Shown here: positions 15,185-22,870 of the stretch, one piece after another
Numbering within the stretch: the first letter of the stretch is position 1
Layout of the letters: each line of letters starts with the position of its first letter
NCBI GenBank assembly: GCA_949743955.1
Contig: CATJVQ010000036.1
Location: forward strand, 72,433 to 108,540
Direction of reading: 5' to 3'
Length of the DNA stretch: 36,108 bases
DNA from: an uncultured Oscillospiraceae bacterium
Lineage (GTDB): Bacteria > Bacillota > Clostridia > Oscillospirales > Ruminococcaceae
Notes under the pieces: generated by a model
What the model saw: only the letters and a program-made list of their open reading frames with translations
What the model was told of the DNA's origin: nothing
Database searches by the model: none
Program-made: the position numbers and the translations under genes

Positions 15185-16063
15185 ATGAAGCATATATCGC
15201 TTTCCTACAAAATATTCACGTGCTTTGCCTACGCGTTCATCGCGGCAATCATGCTGATTACGCTGATGGTATTTATGCACATCATCGCCATCGCCCTTTC
15301 GGCGGCGGGTCCGGCCGGGGCCAATATTGTGGGGCTTGTTCCCATCGATTTTACTACGGAATCCATCCGGCAGGCCATCGGCGACCCGATGATTCACCGG
15401 ACATTTTTCAACTCCCTGGGCAGGCTCTTCCTTGGCGTGGCTTTCAACATCGTCATGATGATTTCAGTGGCCTATCCCCTCTCCAAGGACAATTCGAGAT
15501 TCCCTATGCGCAATTTTTATGCGATGATTGTCCTGATTACCATGCTCTTTTCGGGCGGTCTGGTCCCGCTGTATCTGTGGATTAAGCAGCTCAACCTGCT
15601 CGACACGGTATGGTCGCTGGTGCTTCCGAACGGCGTGCCGGTGTTCCTGTGCATTGTGCTGATGAATTTCTTTAAACAGATCCCCGCTGACATTGAGGAT
15701 GCCGCATATATCGACGGCGCCTCGCATTTCACGACGATGGTCATGATCGACATCCCCCTGGCTAAGCCCGCCTTCGCCACGGTGACGCTCTTTGCCATCA
15801 TCAACCACTGGAACTCTTGGTTTGACGGACTGATTTACATGAAGAGCCCGAGCCTGTATCCTTACGCCACATACCTGCGCATGCTCATTGAGCGGATGGA
15901 TCGCATCCAGTCCATAGAGGACATCGAAAACCTAATCAATATAGGCCAGCGCCCGTTGATGATGGCGTATGTGATCATCGGCATCATCCCGATCGCCGTG
16001 GTCTATCCGTTCCTACAGAAGCATGTCAAGAGCGGCCTGATGCTTGGCGGCGTTAAAGGCTGA
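15185..16063 (+). CDS. ABC sugar transporter permease (LplC/YtcP type)
   Basis: A 292-residue membrane protein with about six helices and an EAA loop (DAAYIDGASHFTTMVMIDIP). The start ATG follows AGGAGGG closely, 12 nt after the end of the first permease. The YPLSKDNSRF segment and the C-terminal HVKSGLMLGGVKG ending are hallmarks of YtcP/LplC permeases. It pairs with the preceding permease and the binding lipoprotein. Confidence 0.95.
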   Translation: MKHISLSYKIFTCFAYAFIAAIMLITLMVFMHIIAIALSAAGPAGANIVGLVPIDFTTESIRQAIGDPMIHRTFFNSLGRLFLGVAFNIVMMISVAYPLSKDNSRFPMRNFYAMIVLITMLFSGGLVPLYLWIKQLNLLDTVWSLVLPNGVPVFLCIVLMNFFKQIPADIEDAAYIDGASHFTTMVMIDIPLAKPAFATVTLFAIINHWNSWFDGLIYMKSPSLYPYATYLRMLIERMDRIQSIEDIENLINIGQRPLMMAYVIIGIIPIAVVYPFLQKHVKSGLMLGGVKG

Positions 16064-16096
16064 TTTCATTTAAAGGATGAAAGGAACACATAAATC

Positions 16097-18031
16097 ATGA
16101 TAAAGATTAAAGTAAATACCAATAAAGTGCTTGGAAAAATCAGCCCCATGGTGTATGGCCAGATGGTGGAGCACGCGTATTGGAGCGTACACATGGGCCT
16201 CTGCGCTCAGATGCTGGATAACGGCGGATTCGAGATCGATCGCGACGGGACGCACAGGCGTGTAGCGCAGGGCTGGAAGGTGATTAAAACCAACAATGCC
16301 ACCGAGTTTCGTGCACGGCTCGATGAAGATGATCCCTATAACGGCGGCGCATGCCAGAAGATTGCCATTGACAGATATGCGGGCGGCGTTGTTCGTCTGC
16401 AGCAGAATTCCCTTTCTGTCCTGGCGGGCAAGCGGTATAGGGGATTCGTCATGCTCAAAGGCGACTACGGCAAGGCCTCTATCCGGCTTTTTACAACCAC
16501 GCAGCGCTGCATGGATGTTTACACCTGCACCCTGACACCGCAATGGACAAAAGTGGAGTTTTCCTTACTGAGCGATACGGACGATTTTACCGCTATTTTC
16601 GCGATTGAATTTGCGGGCGAAGGGGCCGCATATATCGACCAGGCATTCCTGTACCCCGAGGAGTGCTACGGCGGCACAAGACTCGATATGGTCAAGCTTT
16701 ATGCGGATTTAAAGCCGCCCTTTGTCCGCTGGCCCGGCGGAAGCTACCTTGTATGGCACCACTGGAAAGAAGGAATAGGCCCTCTGGAGGACAGGCCCTA
16801 TAACGACGGACGCATCCTCAGAGACCACAATTTCGGTGTCTATCATGACGGAGAATGGGATTCCAACGCCTTCGGTACGGATGAGTTCATCGCTTTCTGC
16901 CGTTCCATCGGATCCGAGCCCATGATCAATGTCAATATCAAGGACGGCCTGCAAAACACCCTGGATTGGATTGAATACTGCAACGGTTCCGCCGATACTG
17001 TATGGGGAGCCAAACGGGCCGGAAACGGCCATCCGGAGCCCTATAATGTAAAATACTGGGTAATCGACAATGAGCCTCTGGTCATGCTGGGAGAAAAGGG
17101 CTTCTGTCCCGAAACCTTCCCCATCGACTCGGCTGTCTGGGCCAGGGCCATGAAGGAGAAGGATCCGTCCATCACCGTGATGTGCATGGGGGATCACGAT
17201 CTGTACAATTACATCTATGAGGAACCGGTCTTCAGTGAAGCGGTCGTCCGGGCGGCGAAGGAGAATATCGATCATCTGTGCGTCCATATCTACTATGATC
17301 AGTCGGTGACAGGTCCGCTAGAGGGCATGCCGTATCAGATGGGCAGCGCATTTGCCCGGCTGAAGGCTATGATGGACAGGGTCAGCCCCGAGCGCAGCGT
17401 AAAGGTCTTCCTGTCCGAATGGAATCCCGAATCCAACACCAACGTGGGCGGCAATATGGGGCAGGCCCTTGAAGCTGCGCAGATGTTCCATGTGATGGAG
17501 AGAGCCAGCGCACAGGGGATCATGGAGTTTGCCACTCCCTGCCAGCTGTGTGTTAATGTGGACAAGTACCGCGGCTTCTGGCTGCGGGCAGCCATGGTGC
17601 AGATCAACAACCATTCCGCATGGACGAACCCCATGTACCACGTGAACAGGATGTATTCCCGCCTGCGCCAGCCCAACCTGCTGGATCTCGAGTGGGATCA
17701 GCCCCTGCGCAGCTCCAATGTTTTCGACGGATACGAGTTTCCGGCGCTGGATGTCATTGCTACAGCCGCGGAGGATAAGAAAACCGTCGTGCTGAAAATC
17801 TGCAACAACAGCGATACCGAAGACTTTGCGCTTGAATTTACTCTGGCGGGCGGTACAGCCGGAAAAACTACGCTCCATGAGGTATACGCGCCGGATATTC
17901 TTGCAATGAACAGCCAGTTTACACCCGATACGGTTCAGGAACAGATTAGCGAACTTCCTCATCAGGAGGGTCATATCCTGTATACTTCCAAGCGCGGCAG
18001 CGTGGCCCTGCTGGAAATCGCTGCGGAATAA
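16097..18031 (+). CDS. Glycoside hydrolase, GH51-like (alpha-L-arabinofuranosidase family)
   Basis: A 644-residue cytoplasmic enzyme without signal peptide. The N-terminus VLGKISPMVYGQMVEHAYWS is the GH51 opening. A carbohydrate-binding-like insertion (about 60-190) follows, then a TIM barrel containing the WPGGSY motif (212-217), the acid/base Glu326 in WVIDNEP and the nucleophile Glu441 in FLSEWNP, and a C-terminal beta-sandwich (about 500-644). GH51 enzymes remove arabinofuranosyl side chains. The catalytic surroundings are not standard (IDNEP instead of the common GNE, SEWN instead of DEWN), so the substrate could differ. It lies in the importer operon, suggesting it trims imported oligosaccharides inside the cell. 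Confidence 0.86.
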   Translation: MIKIKVNTNKVLGKISPMVYGQMVEHAYWSVHMGLCAQMLDNGGFEIDRDGTHRRVAQGWKVIKTNNATEFRARLDEDDPYNGGACQKIAIDRYAGGVVRLQQNSLSVLAGKRYRGFVMLKGDYGKASIRLFTTTQRCMDVYTCTLTPQWTKVEFSLLSDTDDFTAIFAIEFAGEGAAYIDQAFLYPEECYGGTRLDMVKLYADLKPPFVRWPGGSYLVWHHWKEGIGPLEDRPYNDGRILRDHNFGVYHDGEWDSNAFGTDEFIAFCRSIGSEPMINVNIKDGLQNTLDWIEYCNGSADTVWGAKRAGNGHPEPYNVKYWVIDNEPLVMLGEKGFCPETFPIDSAVWARAMKEKDPSITVMCMGDHDLYNYIYEEPVFSEAVVRAAKENIDHLCVHIYYDQSVTGPLEGMPYQMGSAFARLKAMMDRVSPERSVKVFLSEWNPESNTNVGGNMGQALEAAQMFHVMERASAQGIMEFATPCQLCVNVDKYRGFWLRAAMVQINNHSAWTNPMYHVNRMYSRLRQPNLLDLEWDQPLRSSNVFDGYEFPALDVIATAAEDKKTVVLKICNNSDTEDFALEFTLAGGTAGKTTLHEVYAPDILAMNSQFTPDTVQEQISELPHQEGHILYTSKRGSVALLEIAAE

Positions 18032-18057
18032 AAAACGGAACAGAGGAGGCAGTCAGC

Positions 18058-18714
18058 ATGAAAATAGCAGTTGTAACGGAAGTGAGCACAGCGGCAAAAA
18101 ACAAGGACATCATGGCAGCGCTGAAACCGCTGGCAAAGGGTCATGAAATTCTCAATGTGGGACTGAAAGGAGAGGAGGGCGAACCGGGTCTTCTCATATA
18201 CGAGACCGGCTTTCTCTCAGCCCTGCTGTTGAATTTGGGATGCGTGGATTTTGTTATCGGCGGATGCGGCACCGGCCAGGGGTATTTTAACTGTGTCGTA
18301 CAGTTCCCGGGCGTCACCTGCGGACTGCTGCAGAACGCTTCCGACGCGTGGCTGTACCCGCGGATCAACGGCGGAAACTGTGCGTCGCTGGCTCTGAACA
18401 AAGGATACGGCTGGGCGGGAGAAATCAACCTTGAATTTATTTTTGAAAAGCTGTTTGAAGCGGAATTCGGGGCAGGGTACCCTGCCTCCCGCCGGGAACC
18501 GCAGAAAAAAATCCGCGAGAAATACGCTGTAATGTCCCAGGTCACGCACAAGCCGTTTGAGCAGATCATCCTGGATATAGACGAAGAAATTTTCCGGAAT
18601 ACGGTAACTTTCCCCGGCGTGATGGATGTCATCTGCAGGCATACGCCTGACAAAGAGCTGCCGGCCTATCAGGCGCTTATGCAGCGCGCAAAAAGTATAG
18701 GTGCGATTATTTAA
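18058..18714 (+). CDS. RpiB/LacA/LacB-family sugar isomerase, long form
   Basis: A 218-residue protein. The Rossmann-like N-terminal part has the family cysteine loop FVIGGCGTGQG (compare CGTG in RpiB) and then SDAWLYPRINGGNCASLAL, corresponding to the phosphate/ring-opening region. Standard RpiB is about 150 residues; this one has a C-terminal extension of about 60 residues rich in helices, found in a subset of RpiB-like proteins. RpiB interconverts ribose 5-phosphate and ribulose 5-phosphate, and relatives act on other sugar phosphates. No sugar kinase gene is nearby, so whether the substrate is phosphorylated is open. AGAGGAGG-type ribosome binding site; 26 nt after the GH51 gene, so probably in the same operon. 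Confidence 0.85.
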   Translation: MKIAVVTEVSTAAKNKDIMAALKPLAKGHEILNVGLKGEEGEPGLLIYETGFLSALLLNLGCVDFVIGGCGTGQGYFNCVVQFPGVTCGLLQNASDAWLYPRINGGNCASLALNKGYGWAGEINLEFIFEKLFEAEFGAGYPASRREPQKKIREKYAVMSQVTHKPFEQIILDIDEEIFRNTVTFPGVMDVICRHTPDKELPAYQALMQRAKSIGAII

Positions 18715-18776
18715 AAGAGTTCGGAAACAACACAGCCTGCTTTACCGATCAAGCAGGTTTTAGAACAGGAGATGCC

Positions 18777-19610
18777 ATGAATATCACACAAGCAAAAACG
18801 GCGGAGCTAGAGGCTCTCTGCCAAGGGATGCGCAGGGAACTGATCGATCTGCTGTATGAGAGGCAGACCGGCCACCCCGGCGGCTCTCTTTCCTGCTGCG
18901 AAATCCTTGTGACACTGTACTTCCATACCATGCGGATTGATCCGGAACACCCCGATTCGCCCGGTCGCGACCGGCTGATCCTCTCCAAGGGTCATGCGGC
19001 GCCCATGCTCTACCTGTGTCTTGCACACCGGGGGTTTTTCCCGGTGGAAGAGCTTGCCACACTGCGTAAGATCGACAGCCGCCTGCAGGGGCACCCCTGC
19101 GCGCATAAGACGCCGGGCGTCGATCTCTCCACAGGACCGCTTGGGCTGGGTCTTTCCGCCGGTGTCGGCATGGCCGAGTCAGCCAGGCTGACAGGCAGTG
19201 ACTATGACGTATATGTGGTTCTGGGAGACGGAGAGATACAGGAAGGAGCTGTTTGGGAGGCCGCCATGACGGCAAACAAGCTGAAAACCGGCAATCTGAT
19301 CGCCATACTGGACGATAACGGCGTCCAGTTGGACGGAACCGTTGAAGAAATTATGCCGGCCGGAAGCGCGGCACAAAAATTCGAGGCGTTCGGCTGGCAC
19401 ACACTTACCGCCGACGGCCACAGCATAGAGGATCTTGCGGCTGTATTTGAGCAGGCGAAAGCCTGCCGCAGCGGCCCGGTGCTGATCGACGCCAGAACTG
19501 TCAAGGGCAAGGGGGTTCCCTTTATGGAGGGCCGGAGCATCTGGCACGGCAGGCCGATTTCGGCAGAGGATTACACTCTGGCAAAGCAGGCTTTGGGAGG
19601 CGCGCAGTGA
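18777..19610 (+). CDS. Transketolase, N-terminal (ThDP-binding) subunit
   Basis: A 277-residue split transketolase subunit. It contains RQTGHPGGSLSCCEILV (substrate and cofactor site), LSKGHAAPMLY, and the thiamine diphosphate/Mg motif GDGEIQEGAVWEAAM ending in DDNG (about 150-182). Length and motifs match the N-terminal half of full-length transketolase. It has an AGGAG ribosome binding site and a GTGA overlap with the C-terminal subunit gene. Split transketolases often accompany specialised pentose, apiose or sulfosugar pathways, and here it follows an RpiB-like isomerase in a sugar-import operon. Confidence 0.95.
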   Translation: MNITQAKTAELEALCQGMRRELIDLLYERQTGHPGGSLSCCEILVTLYFHTMRIDPEHPDSPGRDRLILSKGHAAPMLYLCLAHRGFFPVEELATLRKIDSRLQGHPCAHKTPGVDLSTGPLGLGLSAGVGMAESARLTGSDYDVYVVLGDGEIQEGAVWEAAMTANKLKTGNLIAILDDNGVQLDGTVEEIMPAGSAAQKFEAFGWHTLTADGHSIEDLAAVFEQAKACRSGPVLIDARTVKGKGVPFMEGRSIWHGRPISAEDYTLAKQALGGAQ

Positions 19611-20548
19611 ACAGACAGATTGAAATACGGCAGGCGTATGGCGACGCGCTGATAAAACTGGGGGAACAAAATCCAAGGGTCGTCGTGATTGACGCGGATG
19701 TCGGTTCCTCCGCCAAGAGCGGCGGATTCGACGCCAAATTTCCTGAACGGCACTATAATGTCGGCATTTCGGAAGTGGATATGAACGCAATGGCGGCGGG
19801 GATGGCCTCGTGCGGACTGATCCCGTTTACCAACACATTTTCCGTGTTTATGCTTCTGCGCGGCGGCGATCCGGTCAACAGCCTGATCTGTTATGACAGG
19901 CTGAATGTCAAGCTGGCAGGAACCTTCTGCGGACTCTCGGATTCCTTCGACGGGGCAAGCCACCATTCCACATCGGATCTGGCCTTGCTGCGGGCGCTGC
20001 CGAACCTTACAGTCCTCTGCCCCTGCGACGCAGTGGAGACGGAAAAGGCGGTGTTTGCGGCGGCGGCGCTCGAGGGACCGGTCTATCTGAGGCTCAGCCG
20101 TGCGGCGGCCCCGGCCATCTTTGAGCGGGAGTATCCGTTTCGGATCGGAAAAAGCGTCCGCCTGCGCCAAGGCAGTCAGCTGAGCATCATCGCCACGGGG
20201 ACCATAGTCCACCAGGCGCTGGCGGCGGCTGAATTGTTGGAAGCGGAAGGGATTTCTGCTAGGGTTGTCGATATGCACACAGTAAAACCGCTTGATGCAG
20301 AAGAAGTCCTTTCCTGCGCGTGCGAGACCGGTGCGATTGTTACCGTGGAGGAACACAGTATTTACGGCGGCCTTGGCGGCGCAGTGGCCGAGGTGCTGGC
20401 GGCGGACACCCCCATACCCATGGAATTTGTGGGGCTCACTCAGTATGCTGAAAGCGGCGATTATCCGGCGCTTCTGGCCAAATATGGCCTTGACGCGGGA
20501 GGGATCGCCGCGAAAGCCAGAGCGGTACTGGCGCACAAGAGCGGGTGA
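19607..20548 (+). CDS. Transketolase, C-terminal subunit
   Basis: A 313-residue partner subunit: pyrimidine-binding domain (about 1-180; VDMNAMAAGMASCGLIPFTN contributes the cofactor-side residues, GASHHSTSDLAL is typical) and C-terminal transketolase domain (about 185-305; VVDMHTVKPLDAEEVL, EEHSIYGGLGGAVAE). The GTG start overlaps the stop of the N-subunit gene by 4 nt. Both are needed to form the active site at the dimer interface. It is the last gene of the operon; a strong hairpin follows at 20612. Confidence 0.95.
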   Translation: MNRQIEIRQAYGDALIKLGEQNPRVVVIDADVGSSAKSGGFDAKFPERHYNVGISEVDMNAMAAGMASCGLIPFTNTFSVFMLLRGGDPVNSLICYDRLNVKLAGTFCGLSDSFDGASHHSTSDLALLRALPNLTVLCPCDAVETEKAVFAAAALEGPVYLRLSRAAAPAIFEREYPFRIGKSVRLRQGSQLSIIATGTIVHQALAAAELLEAEGISARVVDMHTVKPLDAEEVLSCACETGAIVTVEEHSIYGGLGGAVAEVLAADTPIPMEFVGLTQYAESGDYPALLAKYGLDAGGIAAKARAVLAHKSG

Positions 20549-20611
20549 GTGTTCCTGACCCAATCCGCCCTGTGGATACGGTAAGATGGAGCGTCTGCCC
20601 GAATTATTAAA

Positions 20612-20647
20612 AAAGGGTACGTAACAGTTTCCTGTTACGTACCCTTT
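20612..20647. terminator. Bidirectional terminator between transketolase and the tRNA cluster
   Basis: A perfect 16-bp stem, AAAGGGTACGTAACAG (20612-20627) and CTGTTACGTACCCTTT (20632-20647), with a TTTC loop. It can serve both the plus-strand sugar operon and the minus-strand tRNA operon, whose last gene ends at 20652. Confidence 0.88.
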
Positions 20648-20651
20648 AAAA

Positions 20652-20727
20652 TGGAGCGGATTACGAGGCTCGAACTCGCTACCTCCACCTTGGCAAGGTG
20701 GCGCTCTACCAGATGAGCTAAATCCGC
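20652..20727 (-). tRNA. tRNA-Gly (anticodon GCC)
   Basis: A complete cloverleaf: acceptor GCGGATT/AATCCGC, discriminator T, encoded CCA, and anticodon arm CCACC-TTGCCAA-GGTGG. It is the last gene of the tRNA cluster. Its 3' end is duplicated in degenerate form at 8940, and the sugar cassette abuts this 3' end. Confidence 0.97.
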
Positions 20728-20730
20728 AGA

Positions 20731-20806
<76 letters not shown>

Positions 20807-20810
20807 ATGT

Positions 20811-20887
20811 TGGCGACCCGGATGGGGCTCGAACCCACGACCTCTAGCGTGACAGGCTAGCGTTCTAACCAACTGAACTACCGGGCC
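20811..20887 (-). tRNA. tRNA-Asp (anticodon GTC)
   Basis: Acceptor GGCCCGG/CCGGGTC, discriminator G (typical for Asp), encoded CCA, and anticodon arm CTAGC-CTGTCAC-GCTAG. Confidence 0.97.
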
Positions 20888-20896
20888 AGATGAATC

Positions 20897-20972
20897 TGGT
20901 GGGAACAACAGGGCTCGAACCTGTGACCCCCTGCTTGTAAGGCAGGTGCTCTCCCAGCTGAGCTATGCTCCC
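20897..20972 (-). tRNA. tRNA-Val (anticodon TAC)
   Basis: Acceptor GGGAGCA/TGTTCCC, discriminator A, encoded CCA, and anticodon arm CCTGC-CTTACAA-GCAGG. It is the first gene of the cluster, about 25 nt after the -10 box. Confidence 0.97.
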
Positions 20973-20997
20973 CAACCAACAACCGGCAACAGTGATT

Positions 20998-21026
20998 ATT
21001 ATATCCTATGCCTCCCCGTTTGTCAA
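20998..21026 (-). promoter_or_regulatory. Consensus sigma-A promoter of the tRNA cluster
   Basis: On the minus strand TTGACA (21026-21021), exactly 17 nt, then TATAAT (21003-20998): both hexamers match consensus, as expected for a stable RNA operon. Confidence 0.92.
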
Positions 21027-21134
21027 GAGAAAATCTTCATTTTTTAATCCCCGAATTTTTACAGTCTTTCCCCTCTTCATTACCATATTGCCCCTTTATT
21101 TTACAGATTATCCACCCGATCCCCTAATGTTCTA

Positions 21135-21163
21135 TTGACTTTATCCAGTAAAAGTGGTAAAGT
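21135..21163 (+). promoter_or_regulatory. Sigma-A promoter of the acyl-CoA synthetase operon
   Basis: TTGACT (21135-21140), a 17-nt spacer and TAAAGT (21158-21163), about 50 nt before the TTG start of the gene. Confidence 0.72.
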
Positions 21164-21214
21164 ATCGTATACGGCAACATATGAAACGTATGGATATGGT
21201 TTGGAGGGGCGACA

Positions 21215-22852
21215 TTGGTAATCACTGAATTTTTGGAGCGCAACGCCCGGCTTTACGGTTCGGAAACTGCGCTGGTAGAAATCAATCCGTCCGAGGAGCG
21301 GGACAGGGCCGTGACCTGGAGGGAGGCCAGCCTCATCGAGAGTGCCCAGCCGGATGCTCCCTACCGCCGGGCGATCAGCTGGCAGGAGTTTGACCATCAG
21401 GCGAACCGGTTTGCCAATCTCCTGCTCAGCCGGGAGACAAAGCCGGGCACAAAGGTCGGCATCCTGCTGATGAATTGCCTGGAGTGGCTGCCGCTGTATT
21501 TCGGGGTGCTCAAGGCCGGGTGTATTGCCGTGCCCTTAAACTTCCGATATTCCTCCGACGAAATCAAGTACTGTCTGGAGCTGGCGGATGTGGAAATCCT
21601 GATCTTCGGGCCGGAATTCGTCGAGCGGATGGACGCCATCGCTGGGAATCTGCCGCAGGTGCGGATGATGTTCTTCGTCGGCCGGGACAAGCCCTCCTAT
21701 ACGGAGGACGGCCTGCGCCTGATGAGCTTCTGTTCCTCCGGACCGCCGCCGGTGGCGCTGGAGGAGACGGATCACGCGGCCATCTACTTCTCGTCGGGCA
21801 CCACTGGCTTCCCGAAGGCGATTCTGCATAACCACCGGGCGCTGGTCAGCTCCTGCGAAACAGAACAGCATCACCACGGCCAGACCCGGGAGGATGTCTT
21901 CCTGTGCATTCCGCCTCTCTACCACACCGGAGCCAAGATGCACTGGTTCGGGAGTTTACTCTCCGGGAGCAGGGCTGTCCTGCTGCGGGGTGTGACGCCT
22001 GAATGGATTTTACGGACCGTGACAGAGGAGAAGTGCACCATTGTCTGGCTGCTGGTCCCCTGGGCGCAGGATCTGCTTGATGCCATCGACTCCGGAAAGG
22101 TCAATCTGGAAAACTACCTGCTGGATCAGTGGCGCCTGATGCACATCGGCGCGCAGCCGGTTCCGCCCAGCTTAATCAAGCGGTGGAAGAAGATCTTCCC
22201 CCACCATCGGTATGACACGAACTACGGGCTGAGTGAATCCATCGGGCCCGGATGCGTGCATCTGGGGGTAGAAAACATCCATAAGGTGGGCGCTATCGGT
22301 ATCCCCGGCTACCACTGGGAGGCCACAATCGTCGATGAACAGGGAAAACAGGTCGCCAAGGGGGAAATAGGCGAGCTGGCCGTAAAGGGCCCCGGCGTCA
22401 TGCTCTGTTACTATAAAAATCCGGAGGCCACCGGTGAAATCCTCAAGGACGGCTGGCTCTATACCGGCGACATGGCCCGCATGGACGAAGACGGCTTCAT
22501 CTTCCTCGTGGACAGGAAAAAGGACGTTGTCATCTCCGGCGGCGAGAACCTGTACCCGGTCCAGATCGAGGATTTCCTGCGCAGGTTCGAAAAGATAAAG
22601 GATGTCGCCGTCATCGGTCTGCCCGATCCCCGCTTGGGTGAAATTGCGGCGGCCATCATCGAAATTAAGGAGGGGATCTCCTGCACGGAGGAGGAGATCG
22701 TCCGGTTCTGTCAGGATCTCCCGCGGTATAAACGGCCGAGAAAAATCATCTTCGACCATGTGCCCCGGAATCCGACGGGGAAAATCGAGAAGCCGGTCCT
22801 CCGCGAAAAGTACTGCCATGGACGCCTAGTGGAAACGCAGCTCGCAAACTGA
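21215..22852 (+). CDS. AMP-forming acyl-CoA synthetase (class I adenylate-forming)
   Basis: A 545-residue ANL-superfamily enzyme. Signature motifs in order: P-loop-like YFSSGTTGFPKAILHNH (about 191-207), PPLYHTGAKM, NYGLSES (A4/A5 region), YTGDMARMDEDGF, DRKKDVVISGGENLYPVQIE (hinge) and the catalytic Lys in PRNPTGKIEKP near the C-terminus. Start TTG with GGAGG 7 nt upstream. It activates a carboxylic acid to the acyl-CoA with ATP; chain length or aromatic specificity cannot be read from motifs. An insertion around ERDRAVTWREASLIE near the N-terminus is unusual. It is followed after 18 nt by a sodium:solute symporter, suggesting uptake and activation of the same acid. Confidence 0.93.
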   Translation: MVITEFLERNARLYGSETALVEINPSEERDRAVTWREASLIESAQPDAPYRRAISWQEFDHQANRFANLLLSRETKPGTKVGILLMNCLEWLPLYFGVLKAGCIAVPLNFRYSSDEIKYCLELADVEILIFGPEFVERMDAIAGNLPQVRMMFFVGRDKPSYTEDGLRLMSFCSSGPPPVALEETDHAAIYFSSGTTGFPKAILHNHRALVSSCETEQHHHGQTREDVFLCIPPLYHTGAKMHWFGSLLSGSRAVLLRGVTPEWILRTVTEEKCTIVWLLVPWAQDLLDAIDSGKVNLENYLLDQWRLMHIGAQPVPPSLIKRWKKIFPHHRYDTNYGLSESIGPGCVHLGVENIHKVGAIGIPGYHWEATIVDEQGKQVAKGEIGELAVKGPGVMLCYYKNPEATGEILKDGWLYTGDMARMDEDGFIFLVDRKKDVVISGGENLYPVQIEDFLRRFEKIKDVAVIGLPDPRLGEIAAAIIEIKEGISCTEEEIVRFCQDLPRYKRPRKIIFDHVPRNPTGKIEKPVLREKYCHGRLVETQLAN

Positions 22853-22870
22853 ATGTAGAGGAGAGAGAGT

